64,000 bases of DNA from Streptomyces sp. NBC_01231 (GCA_035999765.1 CP108521.1:6820001-6884000), one strand, 5' to 3'; positions 32,169 to 41,410 are shown, numbered from the stretch's first letter. The notes: generated from the sequence alone by a model not told the origin. Translations and numbers: made by a program.

Positions 32169-32213
32169 GGCTGGGTCACCTCGTTACCGGGGGTCACATC
32201 GTCCGGGTCTTAT

Positions 32214-32228
32214 GAGACTGCCTGTCAG
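32214..32228 (-). promoter_or_regulatory. possible TetR operator
   Basis: GACTGCCTGTC (32216-32226) is an imperfect palindrome 48-58 bp upstream of the oxygenase ATG, in a short AT-richer stretch. Position and symmetry fit a TetR site, but it is a single weak candidate. Confidence 0.3.
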
Positions 32229-32349
32229 CAAGCTCGTCAATCCCCTGCGCGTGACTTGTCCGCGCGCGACGTGCCGACCCCGCGCGCGACGAGTCGATCC
32301 CGCGGACGCTCCCTGTCCGGCAGCGCTCGGCGGCGGTACCGGCAGATGC

Positions 32350-33807
32350 CTACGACGGGTTCAACACCGCCTCCATCACCGCCCGCGCGATCGGCGCCGC
32401 CATCCCGCCGCCCGTGATGTCCCCCCGGGCCTCCGACGCGTCCTCCACCACCACCGCCACCGCGACCTTCGGTTCGAGGTCGGTGTCGGCCTGCGCCCAG
32501 GACACGAACCAGGCATACGGCATACCGGAGTTGAGGAGGCCGTGCTGGGCGGTGCCGGTCTTGCCGCCGACGATGGCACCCGGGATGGCGGCGTTGGTGC
32601 CGGTGCCCTCCGTCACCACCTGGGTCATCAGCTCCTTCAGACGGGCCGCCGTCGACGGTTGCATCGCCTGCCGGACGGTGCGGGACCCGGCCGTCCCCAC
32701 CGTCGACCCGCCCGCCCGGAGCGTCCGCTCCACCAGATACGGCTCCCGCACCAGCCCCCGGTTGGCCACGGCCCCGGCGACCATCGCCATCTGCAACGGC
32801 GTGGCCCGGGTGTTGTACTGGCCGATCGAAGACAGCGCCAGCTGCGCCCTGTCCAGCGTCGTGTCGAAGGTGCTGCGCGCCACCGGGAACGGAACCCGCA
32901 GCCCCGTGTTGAAGCCAAAGGCCTGCGCGGTGGCCGTCATGTCCCGCACGCCCACGTCCACGCCGAGCTTCGCGAACACCGTGTTGCACGACCACTTGAA
33001 GGCCTCCCGCAGCGAGAGGTCGACGCAGCCGTCGGACTCGTTCGTCAGCCTGGTCGTCGTCCCGGGCAGGGTGTAGGGGGCCGGTGAGCGGGTCGGCTCG
33101 TCGAGGTCCGTGATCACACCCGCGTCCAGTGCGGCGGCCGCGGTGACCACCTTGAAGGTCGAACCCGGCGGATACGTCTGCCGCGCCGCCCGGTTGAGCA
33201 TCGGCTTGTCCGCGTCACGGTTGAGCCGGTCCCAGGACCGGGCCACTCCCGCGTCGTTCCCGGACAGCGCCGCGGGGTCGTACGACGGGCTCGACACCAG
33301 CGCCAGAATCCGCCCGCTCGACGGCTCGATCGCCGCCACCGCGCCCTTGCGTCCGGCCAGCCCCCGGTACGCCGCCCGCTGCGCGGCCCGGTCGAGGGTC
33401 GTCACGACGTCGCCCCCCGGGTTCCGCGCGCGCGTGACGTCGTTCCACAGCGGGAACGACGACAGCATCGGATCCGCGCCGGACAGGACACCGTCCTGCG
33501 TGTGCTCCAGGAGACTCGTCCCGTACTCCTGCGAGGCGAAGCCGGTCACGGGCGCGAACATCGGGCCGTCGGTGTACGTCCGTTCGTAGCGGAGCTGCTC
33601 CTTGCTGTCCCGGGATCCGGTGACCGGCTTGCCGCCGACCAGGATGTCGCCGCGCGGCTGGCCGTACCGGGCGATGTCCAGGCGGCGGTTGGCCGCGTTC
33701 TCGTTGTAGGGGCGGGCCTGGAAGACCTGCACGCGGGTGGCGTTGACCAGGAGCGCGAGCAGCAGCAGGGCGCAGAAGACGGCGGCGTGCCGGATGTGCC
33801 GGATCAA
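32350..33807 (-). CDS. penicillin-binding protein 2-type transpeptidase
   Basis: The 485-residue class B PBP has one N-terminal membrane anchor (about residues 7-25), a dimerisation domain with YGQPRGDILVGG, and a transpeptidase domain with all three motifs: Ser216-x-x-Lys219 (PGSTFKVV), Ser273-Cys-Asn275 (SCN) and Lys416-Thr-Gly (GGKTGTA). It crosslinks peptidoglycan outside the membrane. It starts with TTG at 33807 overlapping the stop of the upstream FtsW/RodA-like gene (TTGA). The PBP and glycosyltransferase are thus coupled, as in other SEDS-bPBP pairs. Its length matches the streptomycete PbpA-type enzyme. Confidence 0.93.
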   Translation of the reverse strand: MIRHIRHAAVFCALLLLALLVNATRVQVFQARPYNENAANRRLDIARYGQPRGDILVGGKPVTGSRDSKEQLRYERTYTDGPMFAPVTGFASQEYGTSLLEHTQDGVLSGADPMLSSFPLWNDVTRARNPGGDVVTTLDRAAQRAAYRGLAGRKGAVAAIEPSSGRILALVSSPSYDPAALSGNDAGVARSWDRLNRDADKPMLNRAARQTYPPGSTFKVVTAAAALDAGVITDLDEPTRSPAPYTLPGTTTRLTNESDGCVDLSLREAFKWSCNTVFAKLGVDVGVRDMTATAQAFGFNTGLRVPFPVARSTFDTTLDRAQLALSSIGQYNTRATPLQMAMVAGAVANRGLVREPYLVERTLRAGGSTVGTAGSRTVRQAMQPSTAARLKELMTQVVTEGTGTNAAIPGAIVGGKTGTAQHGLLNSGMPYAWFVSWAQADTDLEPKVAVAVVVEDASEARGDITGGGMAAPIARAVMEAVLNPS

Positions 33808-35186
33808 GGGATCACCCGCTCGGGGTCCTCGTTCTCGGCACGGCCGCGGGCCGAGTCGCTCACCCGGATCAGCAGGGCCACGATCGCCCAGTTGGTGACG
33901 ACCGAGGAGCCGCCCTGGGCCAGGAACGGCATCGCCATGCCGGTCAGCGGGATCAGGCCGGTCACCCCGCCCGCGATCACGAACACCTGGAGCGCCACGA
34001 TCGACGCCAGCCCGACCGCGAGCAGCCGGCCGAAGGGGTCGCGCAGGCACAGGCCCGCCCGGTAGCCGCGCTCCACCAGCAGGCCGTACAGCAGGAAGAT
34101 CGCGGACAGGCCCGTCAGGCCCAGCTCCTCGCCCGCCGTGGCCAGGATGAAGTCCGACTTCACGGCGAAGCCGATGAGGACGGAGTGGCCGAGTCCGAGG
34201 CCGGTGCCGGTCACCCCGCCCGCCGCGAACGCGAACAGGGACTGCGTGAGCTGGTTCGGTCCCTGGCCCGCCTCGATCGAGGCGAACGGGTCCAGCCAGT
34301 CCTCGACCCTGACGTGCACATGTGGTTCCAGCCAGCCGACGGCGACCGCGCCGAGCGACGCCAGCAGCAGACCGACCGCGATCCAGCCGGTGCGGCCGGT
34401 GGCGACGTACAACAGGACGACGAACAGGCCGAAGAACAACAGCGAGGTCCCGAGGTCGCGTTCCAGTACGAGCACGCCGACACTCACCAGCCAGACGGCG
34501 ACGATCGGGCCGAGGACCCGGCCGGTCGGCAGCTGGATCCTTCTGAACCGCCAGACCTGGCGCCCGGCGTACGCCAGCGCGTTGCGGTTGGCCGCCAGAT
34601 ACGCGGCGAAGAACACCGCGAGCAGCACCTTCGCGAACTCGCCCGGCTGGATGGAGAATCCGGCGATCCGGATCCAGATGCGGGCGCCGTTCACCGCCGG
34701 GAAGAAGATCGGCAGGGTGAGCAGGGCGAGGGCGGCGGCCACACAGACGTACGCGTAGCGCTGGAGGACGCGGTGGTCACGCAGCAGGAGCACGACCACG
34801 ATGAACAAGGCCACACCGAGGGTGGACCACACCAGTTGGGTGGGTGCCGCCCGGCCGCCGGGCGTCTCCAGGTCGAGGCGGTAGATCAGGACCAGGCCGA
34901 GGCCGTTGAGCAGCACGCCGATCGGCAGCAGCAGCGGGTCGGCGCAGGGGGCGCGCAGCCGTACCGCGCAGTGCGCGAGCAGCGCGAGCACGCCGAGCCC
35001 GGCGCCGTAGCCTGCGGCGCCGGGCGGGACGGTGCCGTTCCTGGCGAAACCGACCGCGCAGTAGCCGTACACGGACAGCGTCACGGCGAGGACGATGAGG
35101 GCCAGTTCGATGCCGCGACGCCGGGGAAGGAGTACGGCGGGCAGGGGCGGGTCCGCTGTCCGCACGGTGGTTCCGGCCTTGATCAT
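33804..35186 (-). CDS. FtsW/RodA/SpoVE-family SEDS glycosyltransferase
   Basis: The 460-residue integral membrane protein has about ten to twelve helices and the SEDS signatures: GARIWIRIAGFSIQPGEFAKVLL, the ERDLGTSLLFF segment, SDFILATAGEELGLTG and IPLTGMAMPFLAQGGSS. SEDS proteins polymerise lipid II and work with a class B PBP, here the gene that follows with a 4-bp overlap. In streptomycetes this pair belongs to the sporulation and cell-wall set outside the dcw cluster. The start is ATG 35186. Confidence 0.94.
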   Translation of the reverse strand: MIKAGTTVRTADPPLPAVLLPRRRGIELALIVLAVTLSVYGYCAVGFARNGTVPPGAAGYGAGLGVLALLAHCAVRLRAPCADPLLLPIGVLLNGLGLVLIYRLDLETPGGRAAPTQLVWSTLGVALFIVVVLLLRDHRVLQRYAYVCVAAALALLTLPIFFPAVNGARIWIRIAGFSIQPGEFAKVLLAVFFAAYLAANRNALAYAGRQVWRFRRIQLPTGRVLGPIVAVWLVSVGVLVLERDLGTSLLFFGLFVVLLYVATGRTGWIAVGLLLASLGAVAVGWLEPHVHVRVEDWLDPFASIEAGQGPNQLTQSLFAFAAGGVTGTGLGLGHSVLIGFAVKSDFILATAGEELGLTGLSAIFLLYGLLVERGYRAGLCLRDPFGRLLAVGLASIVALQVFVIAGGVTGLIPLTGMAMPFLAQGGSSVVTNWAIVALLIRVSDSARGRAENEDPERVIP

Positions 35187-35229
35187 GTCCGGAACCTACC
35201 CAAATGGCGTCGCTTGTCTTCCTTCGCCA

Positions 35230-35916
35230 TCAGCACCAGCGTGGCGCGGACCCGACGTTGTCGATGTACCGGGCCGCGCCCCAGGCCCAGGTGCCGTCCG
35301 TGAGGAGGTACCAGAGCGGGTTGCCGTCGACGGTCTCGCCGCCGGTCTTGCAGAAGATCGAGACGATCTCGCCCTTGTGGGCGTACCGGATGATCTGGCC
35401 GCCGCGGTCGGGACGGGCACGCAGAGCGAGTGTGCTGGCTGTGACCCGGCCCTTGTACAGGGACTGGGTGCTGTTGCTGTTGCTGTTGCTGTTGTTGGCG
35501 TTTTCGTTGGTGTTACTGCCGGTGCCGGTGCCGGTGCCGCTGTTGCCGCCGTTGTCGTATCCGTTGTCGTTGCCGGTCTGGTTCCAGTTGCTGCCGGCTT
35601 GGTTGCTGCCGGTCTGGTTGCCACCGCTCTGGTTGCTGCCGGTCTGGTTGCCACCGCTCTGGTTGCTGCCGGTCTGGTTGCTGCCGGCCTGATTGCTGCC
35701 GCTCTGGTTGCTGCCGGCTTGGTTGCTGCCGGTCTGGTTGCTGCCGGCCTGGTTGCCGCCCCCCTGGTTCCAGTTGCCGTCGTTGCCGCTGGTCTGGCCT
35801 CCTTGGCCGTTCCAGTCGTCGTCCGCGATGGCGGGGGCGGCCATGGTCGCGACGGCCAGGGTGCCGACGGTGGTCGCTATGGCGAGGCGGTGGGTGAGGG
35901 AGGAACGCAGGGACAT
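35230..35916 (-). CDS. secreted SH3-domain protein with Asn/Gln/Gly/Ser repeat linker
   Basis: The 228-residue protein has a signal peptide (residues 1-31, ending APAIA). A linker of imperfect five-residue repeats (GSNQA, GSNQT, GSNQS, GGNQT) runs over residues 51-111, followed by a Gly/Asn/Ser stretch to about 152. The C-terminal SH3b domain (153-228) begins YKGRVTASTLALRARPD and contains two cysteines (IFCKTGG and the final Cys) that could pair. It should be extracellular and may bind cell wall. The ATG has GGAGG upstream. The linker DNA is a 15-bp repeat array (35584-35766). A catalytic domain is absent. Confidence 0.88.
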   Translation of the reverse strand: MSLRSSLTHRLAIATTVGTLAVATMAAPAIADDDWNGQGGQTSGNDGNWNQGGGNQAGSNQTGSNQAGSNQSGSNQAGSNQTGSNQSGGNQTGSNQSGGNQTGSNQAGSNWNQTGNDNGYDNGGNSGTGTGTGSNTNENANNSNSNSNSTQSLYKGRVTASTLALRARPDRGGQIIRYAHKGEIVSIFCKTGGETVDGNPLWYLLTDGTWAWGAARYIDNVGSAPRWC

Positions 35917-36096
35917 GGGAGTACCTCCATGAGGGGCGAAGCGGTCGTAGCCTGACTTATCGCCACATTAGGAGTGGTGATCGCGCGGCGCCCCTCACGC
36001 TGCGCCATCGGGGAGGCCGGCCCCGCAGGCTGTCGCTGAGGCGGCGTCAGTGAGGCACACGCCCCGCAGCTTGCCCGGCCGGGTCGGAACCTTCCT

Positions 36097-36134
36097 GCGG
36101 GGGTCGCCGAACCGTGCGCCCGGACGGCCCCCGC
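36097..36134. terminator. terminator-like hairpin
   Basis: GCGGGGG (36097-36103) pairs with CCCCCGC (36128-36134), with further internal pairing, 24-61 bp beyond the stop of the phosphatase gene on the minus strand. Confidence 0.55.
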
Positions 36135-36157
36135 TGATCCGCCTCGGGAAGAAACGA

Positions 36158-36700
36158 TTACTCGGCGAGCTCCTCCAGCAGCCTGGCCGTCGGCAGTCCC
36201 GCCTTCAGGTACTCGACGAACAGCTCGTTGTGCAGCGCCCAGGGCGAGCGGCGGGCCCGGATCAGCCGTATCGCCTCGTCCGCCGAGCGGCCCTGGCGGA
36301 TCAGGGCGTGCGCGACGACCAGCCCCGAGCGGTTGTAGCCGTGATAACAGCGGACGAGGACCCTGCGGCCCTGGTCCAGCGCCTCGCACGCGGCCCGCGC
36401 GAGTCGGATCACCCCCGCGAGCTGGGTGCCGTCCAGCGGCCCGTCGGGAATCGGCCACACATGGTGCTCGACGCCCGGGTCCGGCCCGTGGCCCGGCAGC
36501 CTCAGCAGGGTCTGCACGAGGTCGAACTCGCCTGTTACGACGGCGAACTGGATCTGCCCCGGTCGGCTCGCGAACTCGTGCCCGCCCATCCACAGACCGG
36601 GCACGATCTCGTTCCACGGACTGTCCGGAGCGGGTACGTCGGCTTGCTTCCTGCGCGTGCGCAACGGCGCCTCCCCAAGCCTCCGCCAACTCACACCCAT
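36158..36700 (-). CDS. dual-specificity protein phosphatase-like protein
   Basis: The 180-residue cytoplasmic protein has the cysteine-phosphatase signature CX5R as Cys118-YHGYN-Arg124 (VRCYHGYNRSGLVVA) and a likely general acid Asp86 (WPIPDGPLD). The residue before the catalytic Cys is Arg instead of the frequent His. After the signature comes a DUSP-like helix (AIRLIRARRSPWALHNELF). The first 30 residues are basic and unconserved in appearance. The substrate is unknown. It lies alone between the SH3 protein gene (same strand) and the divergent NERD gene. Confidence 0.83.
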   Translation of the reverse strand: MGVSWRRLGEAPLRTRRKQADVPAPDSPWNEIVPGLWMGGHEFASRPGQIQFAVVTGEFDLVQTLLRLPGHGPDPGVEHHVWPIPDGPLDGTQLAGVIRLARAACEALDQGRRVLVRCYHGYNRSGLVVAHALIRQGRSADEAIRLIRARRSPWALHNELFVEYLKAGLPTARLLEELAE

Positions 36701-36799
36701 GGGCCGACAGAACCTACCCGGGTCAACCCCTCCTCAAAGGTAACCGGCTTCTTGCGACGGGAGCACCCCGCCTGTTCCCATGGTTAGGGGTGATGGTGC

Positions 36800-37606
36800 A
36801 TGAGCGGACTGCGCGTCGTACCGACCTGGAACCACGGTCAGGAGCGGCTCTACGTCTGCCTCACGGACGGCAGGAACATCGCCTGGTACGACCGTGAGGC
36901 AGCCCGGATCAACCTGCTCAGCGAGGACCGCAGACAGGATGTGCTCGACGTTCTCGGGCCCTTCCTGACCGGATCGGTGGCCGTGGGCCCGCCCCCGGTG
37001 CCGACCCCCGCGGAACTGGCCCGGCTGTCCCTCCATCCCGACGACGACCTGGCGCCCAACCGCCCCGGCGAGGCGCTCCAGATCGCCCTGGACCGGGACC
37101 CGGGGCCCGCGCACCGGCTGCGCCCCGACCCGCGCCGCCGGGCCCTCGCGGCCGAGCAGGCGGTGGGGGAGGCCCTGGACCGGCTGGACCGGGCGGGCTG
37201 GCGCGCCCTGCACTCGATCCCGCTGCCCGGCGGCGACCGCGTCCACCATCTGGTGATCGGTCCCGGCGGTCTGTTCGCCGTCCACACGCTGTACGCCCAC
37301 AAACAGCGGGTCACGGTCGCCGACCCCATGGTCGCGCTGGGCCGCCGCGAACCGCGTCCGCTGCTGCGCCGCGTCCGCGCCGACGCCGACCGGGCCTCCT
37401 ACGCCCTGACGGCCGACGTCCGTCCGGTCCTCGCCCTGGTCGGCCCCACGGACGTGTCGGTCACCGCTCCGCCGCGCGAGGTCCGGGTGCTGACGTTCAC
37501 GGAACTCGACGGCCTCGCCCGCACCGGTGGCGTCCTCAAACCGGCGGACGTGGAGACGCTGCACGCGATGGCTCGAGACCGCCACACGTGGGCCTCCGGC
37601 GGTTGA
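36800..37606 (+). CDS. NERD-domain protein
   Basis: This 268-residue protein has a nuclease-related (NERD) domain in its C-terminal two thirds: AEQAVGEALDRL, WRALHSIPLPGGDRVHHLVI, then GPGGLFAVHTLYAHKQRVTV. The first part shows the conserved Glu and the central Asp/His region; a full nuclease triad cannot be confirmed by eye. The N-terminal 60 residues (TWNHGQERLYVCLTDGRNIA) appear to be a separate small beta domain. The ATG has AGGGGTGATG upstream. A long repeat-filled non-coding region follows. Confidence 0.8.
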   Translation: MSGLRVVPTWNHGQERLYVCLTDGRNIAWYDREAARINLLSEDRRQDVLDVLGPFLTGSVAVGPPPVPTPAELARLSLHPDDDLAPNRPGEALQIALDRDPGPAHRLRPDPRRRALAAEQAVGEALDRLDRAGWRALHSIPLPGGDRVHHLVIGPGGLFAVHTLYAHKQRVTVADPMVALGRREPRPLLRRVRADADRASYALTADVRPVLALVGPTDVSVTAPPREVRVLTFTELDGLARTGGVLKPADVETLHAMARDRHTWASGG

Positions 37607-38519
37607 GCCGTTTTGCGGTGCGGGTTCTTTGTGGTGCGGGTCCTTTGCGGTGCGGGTTGTGGTGCGGGCCGGATGGGGTGGCCGTTGCCGGGGGCTGCCG
37701 CCCCCCGACCCCCGCTTCGGCCCTGAAGGGCCTCGTCCTCAAACGCCGGACGGGTTGCATGGTGACCGCGTGGGCTGGCTGGTGGCCGGGCGGACTGCAA
37801 GGAGGCGGGCAGCCCCTCCGCCAGCCCCGTCGGCGAGGCCGCCGGGCAGGCTGGGAGGTTCGGGGCGGCTGGATGGTGGCGGGGTGAGCAGGAAGGTGGG
37901 GGGAGGCCGCCCGTCGACCCTGTTGTGACCCCGTTGGCCTCGTCGCCGCACCCGCGACCCCGTCGGCCTCGTCGGCAACTGCCGGGCGGCCCGGCGGCCT
38001 GGTCGGCACACCCGCGACCCGTCGGCCTCGTGGGCAACCGCCGGGCGGCGCATCGACCTGGTCGGCAACCCGTCATCCCGTCGGCCTCGTGGGCAACCGC
38101 CGGGCGGCGCATCGACCTGGTCGGCTCACCCACCAGCCCGCCAGCCCGCCAGCCCGCCAGCCCGCCAGCCCGCCGACCTCGTCGCCTCGCTCGCCGCCCC
38201 ATCGGCCTCGTCGCCTCGCTCGCCGCCCCGCCGACCCCGTCGCCCCACCCGCCATCCCGCCGACCCTGTCTGCAACCGCCGGGCGGCCTGGAAGAGGGGC
38301 AGCCCCTCCGCCGGTCCCCGGGCCGCCTCCCCCCGTAGGCAACCGCCGGGCACGCTGGAAGGTGACCGGCCACGCTGAAAGGTCACCTGGCAGGCGGAAG
38401 GTCACCTGGCAGGCGGAAGGTCACCAGGTGGGGTGGAAGGTCACCAGGTGGGGTGGAAGGTCACCAGCCAGGTGGGCTGGAAGGCGACCGGCCGGGTCGG
38501 AGTGCGGACGGGCGCGGTG
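37607..38519. repeat. repeat-filled non-coding region, including dispersed streptomycete intergenic repeats
   Basis: The 900-bp region has no convincing gene. At 37690-37757 it carries the GC hairpin plus GCCTCGTCCTCAAACGCCGG type sequence that I recognise as a very common dispersed intergenic repeat of Streptomyces. Further right are a long direct repeat near 38029-38066 and 38079-38126, about five copies of AGCCCGCC (38135-38174), two copies of a CGTCGCCTCGCTCGCCGCCCC-like unit (38179-38232), and tandem GGAAGGTCACC units (38358-38470). The arrays differ from one another and are not spaced like CRISPR. The region separates the NERD gene from the convergent ligD gene. Confidence 0.7.
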
Positions 38520-39401
38520 TCAGGGCAGCGAGCCCGCGCGCTCGCCGTCGAGGAGGGGGGCCAGTAGGTCGCCGTGGTCCTGTATGCGGGGGGCGATGTC
38601 CGGGGCCTGGAAGGACAGCTGTGCGGGGGTGCCGCACTCCTTGACCTCCGTCCAGGTCACCGGTGCCGACACCAGCGGCTCGGCCCGGGCCCGCAGGGTG
38701 TACGGCGTGGCCGTGGTCTTTCGGGCGGCGTTCTGGCTCCAGTCGACGAACACCTTCCCCGGCCGGAGGCTCCGCGTCATCCGGTGGACGACCAGCCGGG
38801 GAAGCGCCCGCTCCGCCTCCACCGCCAGCTGCTTGGCGTAGTCCGACACCTGATCGGACGAGCTCTGCCGGACCGCCGCCAGTAGGTGCAGGCCCTTCGA
38901 GCCGGCGGTCTTCGGGAACGCCTCGATCCCGTCCGCCGCGAGCCGCTCCCGCAGCCAGAGCGCGACCTCGCAGCACTCGACGATCGTCGCGGGCGCACCG
39001 GGATCGAGGTCGAACACGATCCGGTCGGCCTCGCCGGGCGCGTCGATCAGCCACTGGTGGGTGTGGAACTCGGTGACCAGGTTCGCCGCCCACATCAGGC
39101 TGGCCAGGTCCTGCACCAGCACCATCCGGGACGGCCCCTCGGAGCGGGGCACCTCGGCGGTGGTGACCCAGTCGGGCGTACCCGGCGGGATGTTCTTGGT
39201 GAAGAACACCTCGCCCCCGGGGCCGTCCGGATAGCGCAGGAAGGACACCGGCCGGTCACGCAGGTGGGGCAGCAGAACCTCGGCGGTGGTCGCGTAGTAG
39301 TGGAGCACCTCGCCCTTGGTGAAGCCGGTCGCGGGATACAGCACCTTCTCCAGATTGCTGAGCGCGAGCCTCCGCCCCTCCACCTCTGTGATCGGCGTCA
39401 T
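38520..39401 (-). CDS. LigD-type DNA polymerase/primase domain protein (NHEJ)
   Basis: The 293-residue stand-alone polymerase domain of the LigD family has LSNLEKVLYPATGFTKGEVL at the start. The PrimPol catalytic Asp pair is in RIVFDLDPG, then TAGSKGLHLLA and KVFVDWSQNAARKTTATPY. No ligase or phosphoesterase domain is attached. It should fill gaps, preferably with ribonucleotides, during Ku-dependent end joining in the nucleoid. The start ATG 39401 faces the Ku gene, 72 bp apart, so both share a divergent promoter region. The frame extends upstream antisense to Ku, which is not coding. Confidence 0.93.
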   Translation of the reverse strand: MTPITEVEGRRLALSNLEKVLYPATGFTKGEVLHYYATTAEVLLPHLRDRPVSFLRYPDGPGGEVFFTKNIPPGTPDWVTTAEVPRSEGPSRMVLVQDLASLMWAANLVTEFHTHQWLIDAPGEADRIVFDLDPGAPATIVECCEVALWLRERLAADGIEAFPKTAGSKGLHLLAAVRQSSSDQVSDYAKQLAVEAERALPRLVVHRMTRSLRPGKVFVDWSQNAARKTTATPYTLRARAEPLVSAPVTWTEVKECGTPAQLSFQAPDIAPRIQDHGDLLAPLLDGERAGSLP

Positions 39402-39473
39402 ACGATGAGAATCCCAGACATTTATCTGAAAGTGGATGTAACTCGTCGCAAACCGATCGAAAGGGTGCTGCAC

Positions 39474-40535
39474 GTGCGATCCATCTGGAACGGCGCCATC
39501 TCGTTCGGCCTGGTCAGCATCCCGATCAAGCTGGTGAACGCGACCGAAAGCCACTCGATCTCCTTCCGCCAGATCCACACGGAGGACGGCGGCCGTATCC
39601 GTTACCGCAAGGTGTGCGAACTGGACGACCGCGAGGTCACCCAGTCGGAGATCGGCAAGGGCTACGAGGACGCGGACGGCACGATCATCCCGATCACCGA
39701 CGAGGACCTGTCCCACCTGCCGCTTCCGACGGCCAAAACGATCGAGATCGTGGCCTTCGTGCCGGCCGACCGGATCGACCCGCTCCAGATGGACGCCGCG
39801 TACTACCTCGCGGCGGGCGGCGCTCCCGCCGCCAAGCCGTACACCCTGTTGCGCGAGGCACTGAAGCGCAGCCAGAAGGTCGCCATCGCCAAGTACGCCC
39901 TCCGTGGCCGGGAACGCCTCGGCATGCTGCGCGTCGTGGACGACGCCATCGCCCTGCACGGACTGCTGTGGCCGGACGAGGTCCGCGCCCCCGAGGGTCT
40001 CGCCCCCGACACGAAGGTCACCGTCAACGACAAGGAACTCGACCTCGCGGACGCCCTCATGGACACCCTCGGCGAGATCGACCTGGACGATCTGCACGAC
40101 GAGTACCGCGAGGCCCTGGAGGAGGTCGTCGCCGCGAAGGCCGCCGGGGAGGCCCCGCCCGAGGCGCCCGAACCGGCGAAGGGCGGCAAGGTCCTCGACC
40201 TGATGGCCGCCCTGGAGAAGAGCGTGCGGGACGCCAAGGAGGCGCGTGGGGAGGAGGCGGCGCCCGAGGAGTCCGCGGAGGTCAGACAGCTGCCGGCCCG
40301 CAAGTCGCCGCGGGCGACCCCCAAGCAGGCGGGCGGCACGAAGTCGACGTCGGCAGCGAAGAAGACCGCCGCGAAGAAGACGACGGCGGCGGCGAAGAAG
40401 ACGACGGCGAAGTCGGCGCAGGGAGCCAAGAAGACGGCGTCGGCCGGCAGCACGACGAAGAAGGCGGTGAAGAAGACGACGGCCACGAAGAGGACGGCGG
40501 CGAAGAAGACCGCGGCCCGCAAACGAACCGCATGA
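39474..40535 (+). CDS. ku: Ku DNA end-binding protein (NHEJ)
   Basis: The 353-residue bacterial Ku core (residues 1-255) begins VRSIWNGAISFGLVSIPIKL and has ITDEDLSHLPLPTAKTIEIV and LREALKRSQKVAIAKYALRG. It encircles DNA ends and recruits LigD activities. The C-terminal 80 residues form a Lys/Ala/Thr-rich, histone-H1-like tail (AAKKTAAKKTTAAAKK), as in other streptomycete Ku proteins, probably for DNA binding. GTG 39474 is chosen with GAAAGG upstream; GTG 39465 is an alternative. It is divergent from the LigD polymerase gene; the ligase partner is not in this window. Confidence 0.95.
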   Translation: MRSIWNGAISFGLVSIPIKLVNATESHSISFRQIHTEDGGRIRYRKVCELDDREVTQSEIGKGYEDADGTIIPITDEDLSHLPLPTAKTIEIVAFVPADRIDPLQMDAAYYLAAGGAPAAKPYTLLREALKRSQKVAIAKYALRGRERLGMLRVVDDAIALHGLLWPDEVRAPEGLAPDTKVTVNDKELDLADALMDTLGEIDLDDLHDEYREALEEVVAAKAAGEAPPEAPEPAKGGKVLDLMAALEKSVRDAKEARGEEAAPEESAEVRQLPARKSPRATPKQAGGTKSTSAAKKTAAKKTTAAAKKTTAKSAQGAKKTASAGSTTKKAVKKTTATKRTAAKKTAARKRTA

Positions 40536-40764
40536 CCCGCGCACCGCGCGCACGGATTGACCCGCGCACCGAGTGACGCGCACCGGGTCGCCCACGCACC
40601 GCACGACCTGCCTACCGCGTGCCCCGCGCGCACCGCTTGACCTGCGTACCGCGCACCCGGCGCGCGTCGCTTGACCCGCGCGCACCGCTCGACCTGCGTA
40701 CCGCGTCAGCGGCGTGCCCGCGGCCGCAGGTCGCGTCGGCAGCCCGTCGTGCGCTGTCGTCCCG
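40536..40764. repeat. degenerate CCGCGCACCG/GACCTGCGTACCGCG repeats between convergent genes
   Basis: The gap between ku and the convergent cyclophilin gene is made of imperfect short repeats of GACC(C/T)GCG(C/T)ACCGCG, for example at 40544-40560, 40638-40654 and 40685-40705. No gene or clear terminator hairpin is seen. Confidence 0.6.
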
Positions 40765-41265
40765 TCAGCCGAGAACCTTGGCGGACTCGATGATCACGGG
40801 CTGGGTGGGCACGTCCTGGTGGCCGCGGCTGCTGCCGGTGCGCACGTTCTTGATCTTGTCCACGACGTCCTGGCCCTCGCTGACCCGGGCGAAGACGGTG
40901 TAACCCCATCCGCTCGGCGTCTTCGCCGTGTAGTTGAGGAACTCGTTGTCGGAGGCGTTGACGAAGAACTGCGCGGTCGCCGAGTGCGGGTCGCTGGTGC
41001 GCGCCATCGCCACGGTGTACGCGGTGTTCTTCAGCCCGTTGTCGGCCTCGTTCGGGACCGGCGCCAGGGTGGGCTTCTGCGCCATCTCCGCGGTGAATCC
41101 ACCGCCCTGCACCATGAAGCCGTCGATCACGCGGTGGAAGATCGTGCCGTCGTAGTGGCCGTTACCGACGTACGTCAGGAAGTTCTCGACGGTCTTGGGG
41201 GCCTCGGCATCATGAAGTTCGAGAACGATACGGCCGAAGTTCGTGGTCAGCTCGACGCTGGACAT
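40765..41265 (-). CDS. cyclophilin-type peptidyl-prolyl cis-trans isomerase
   Basis: The 166-residue cyclophilin domain protein has the active-site region [15 protein letters not shown] (Arg and Phe), the [17 protein letters not shown] segment and the Trp-containing [10 protein letters not shown] near the cyclosporin pocket. No signal peptide is present, so it is cytoplasmic and assists folding. The ATG at 41265 follows AAGGGA. It is a single gene, convergent with ku. The sequence is of the short PpiB class. Confidence 0.95.
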   Translation of the reverse strand: MSSVELTTNFGRIVLELHDAEAPKTVENFLTYVGNGHYDGTIFHRVIDGFMVQGGGFTAEMAQKPTLAPVPNEADNGLKNTAYTVAMARTSDPHSATAQFFVNASDNEFLNYTAKTPSGWGYTVFARVSEGQDVVDKIKNVRTGSSRGHQDVPTQPVIIESAKVLG

Positions 41266-41410
41266 GTAATTCGTCCCTTTCTGGCGGGTCTTGGCCGCAG
41301 TATCTTGTCACACAGCCCCCAGCGCCCCCGGCGGTCGGGCTGACCGGACACCTTGCTGGACGCCTCACCGGACGTCTCACCGGACGCCGCGCCTGACATC
41401 CGACCGGACG

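Noticed and set aside
35917..36157. c-di-AMP (ydaO) riboswitch in front of the SH3 protein gene
   Set aside because: Such riboswitches are common before cell-wall genes in Streptomyces, but I could not match the conserved core; the main structure is the terminator-like hairpin at 36097-36134.
38135..38470. CRISPR-like array
   Set aside because: The repeats are of several types, adjacent rather than separated by unique spacers of constant length, and no cas gene is near.
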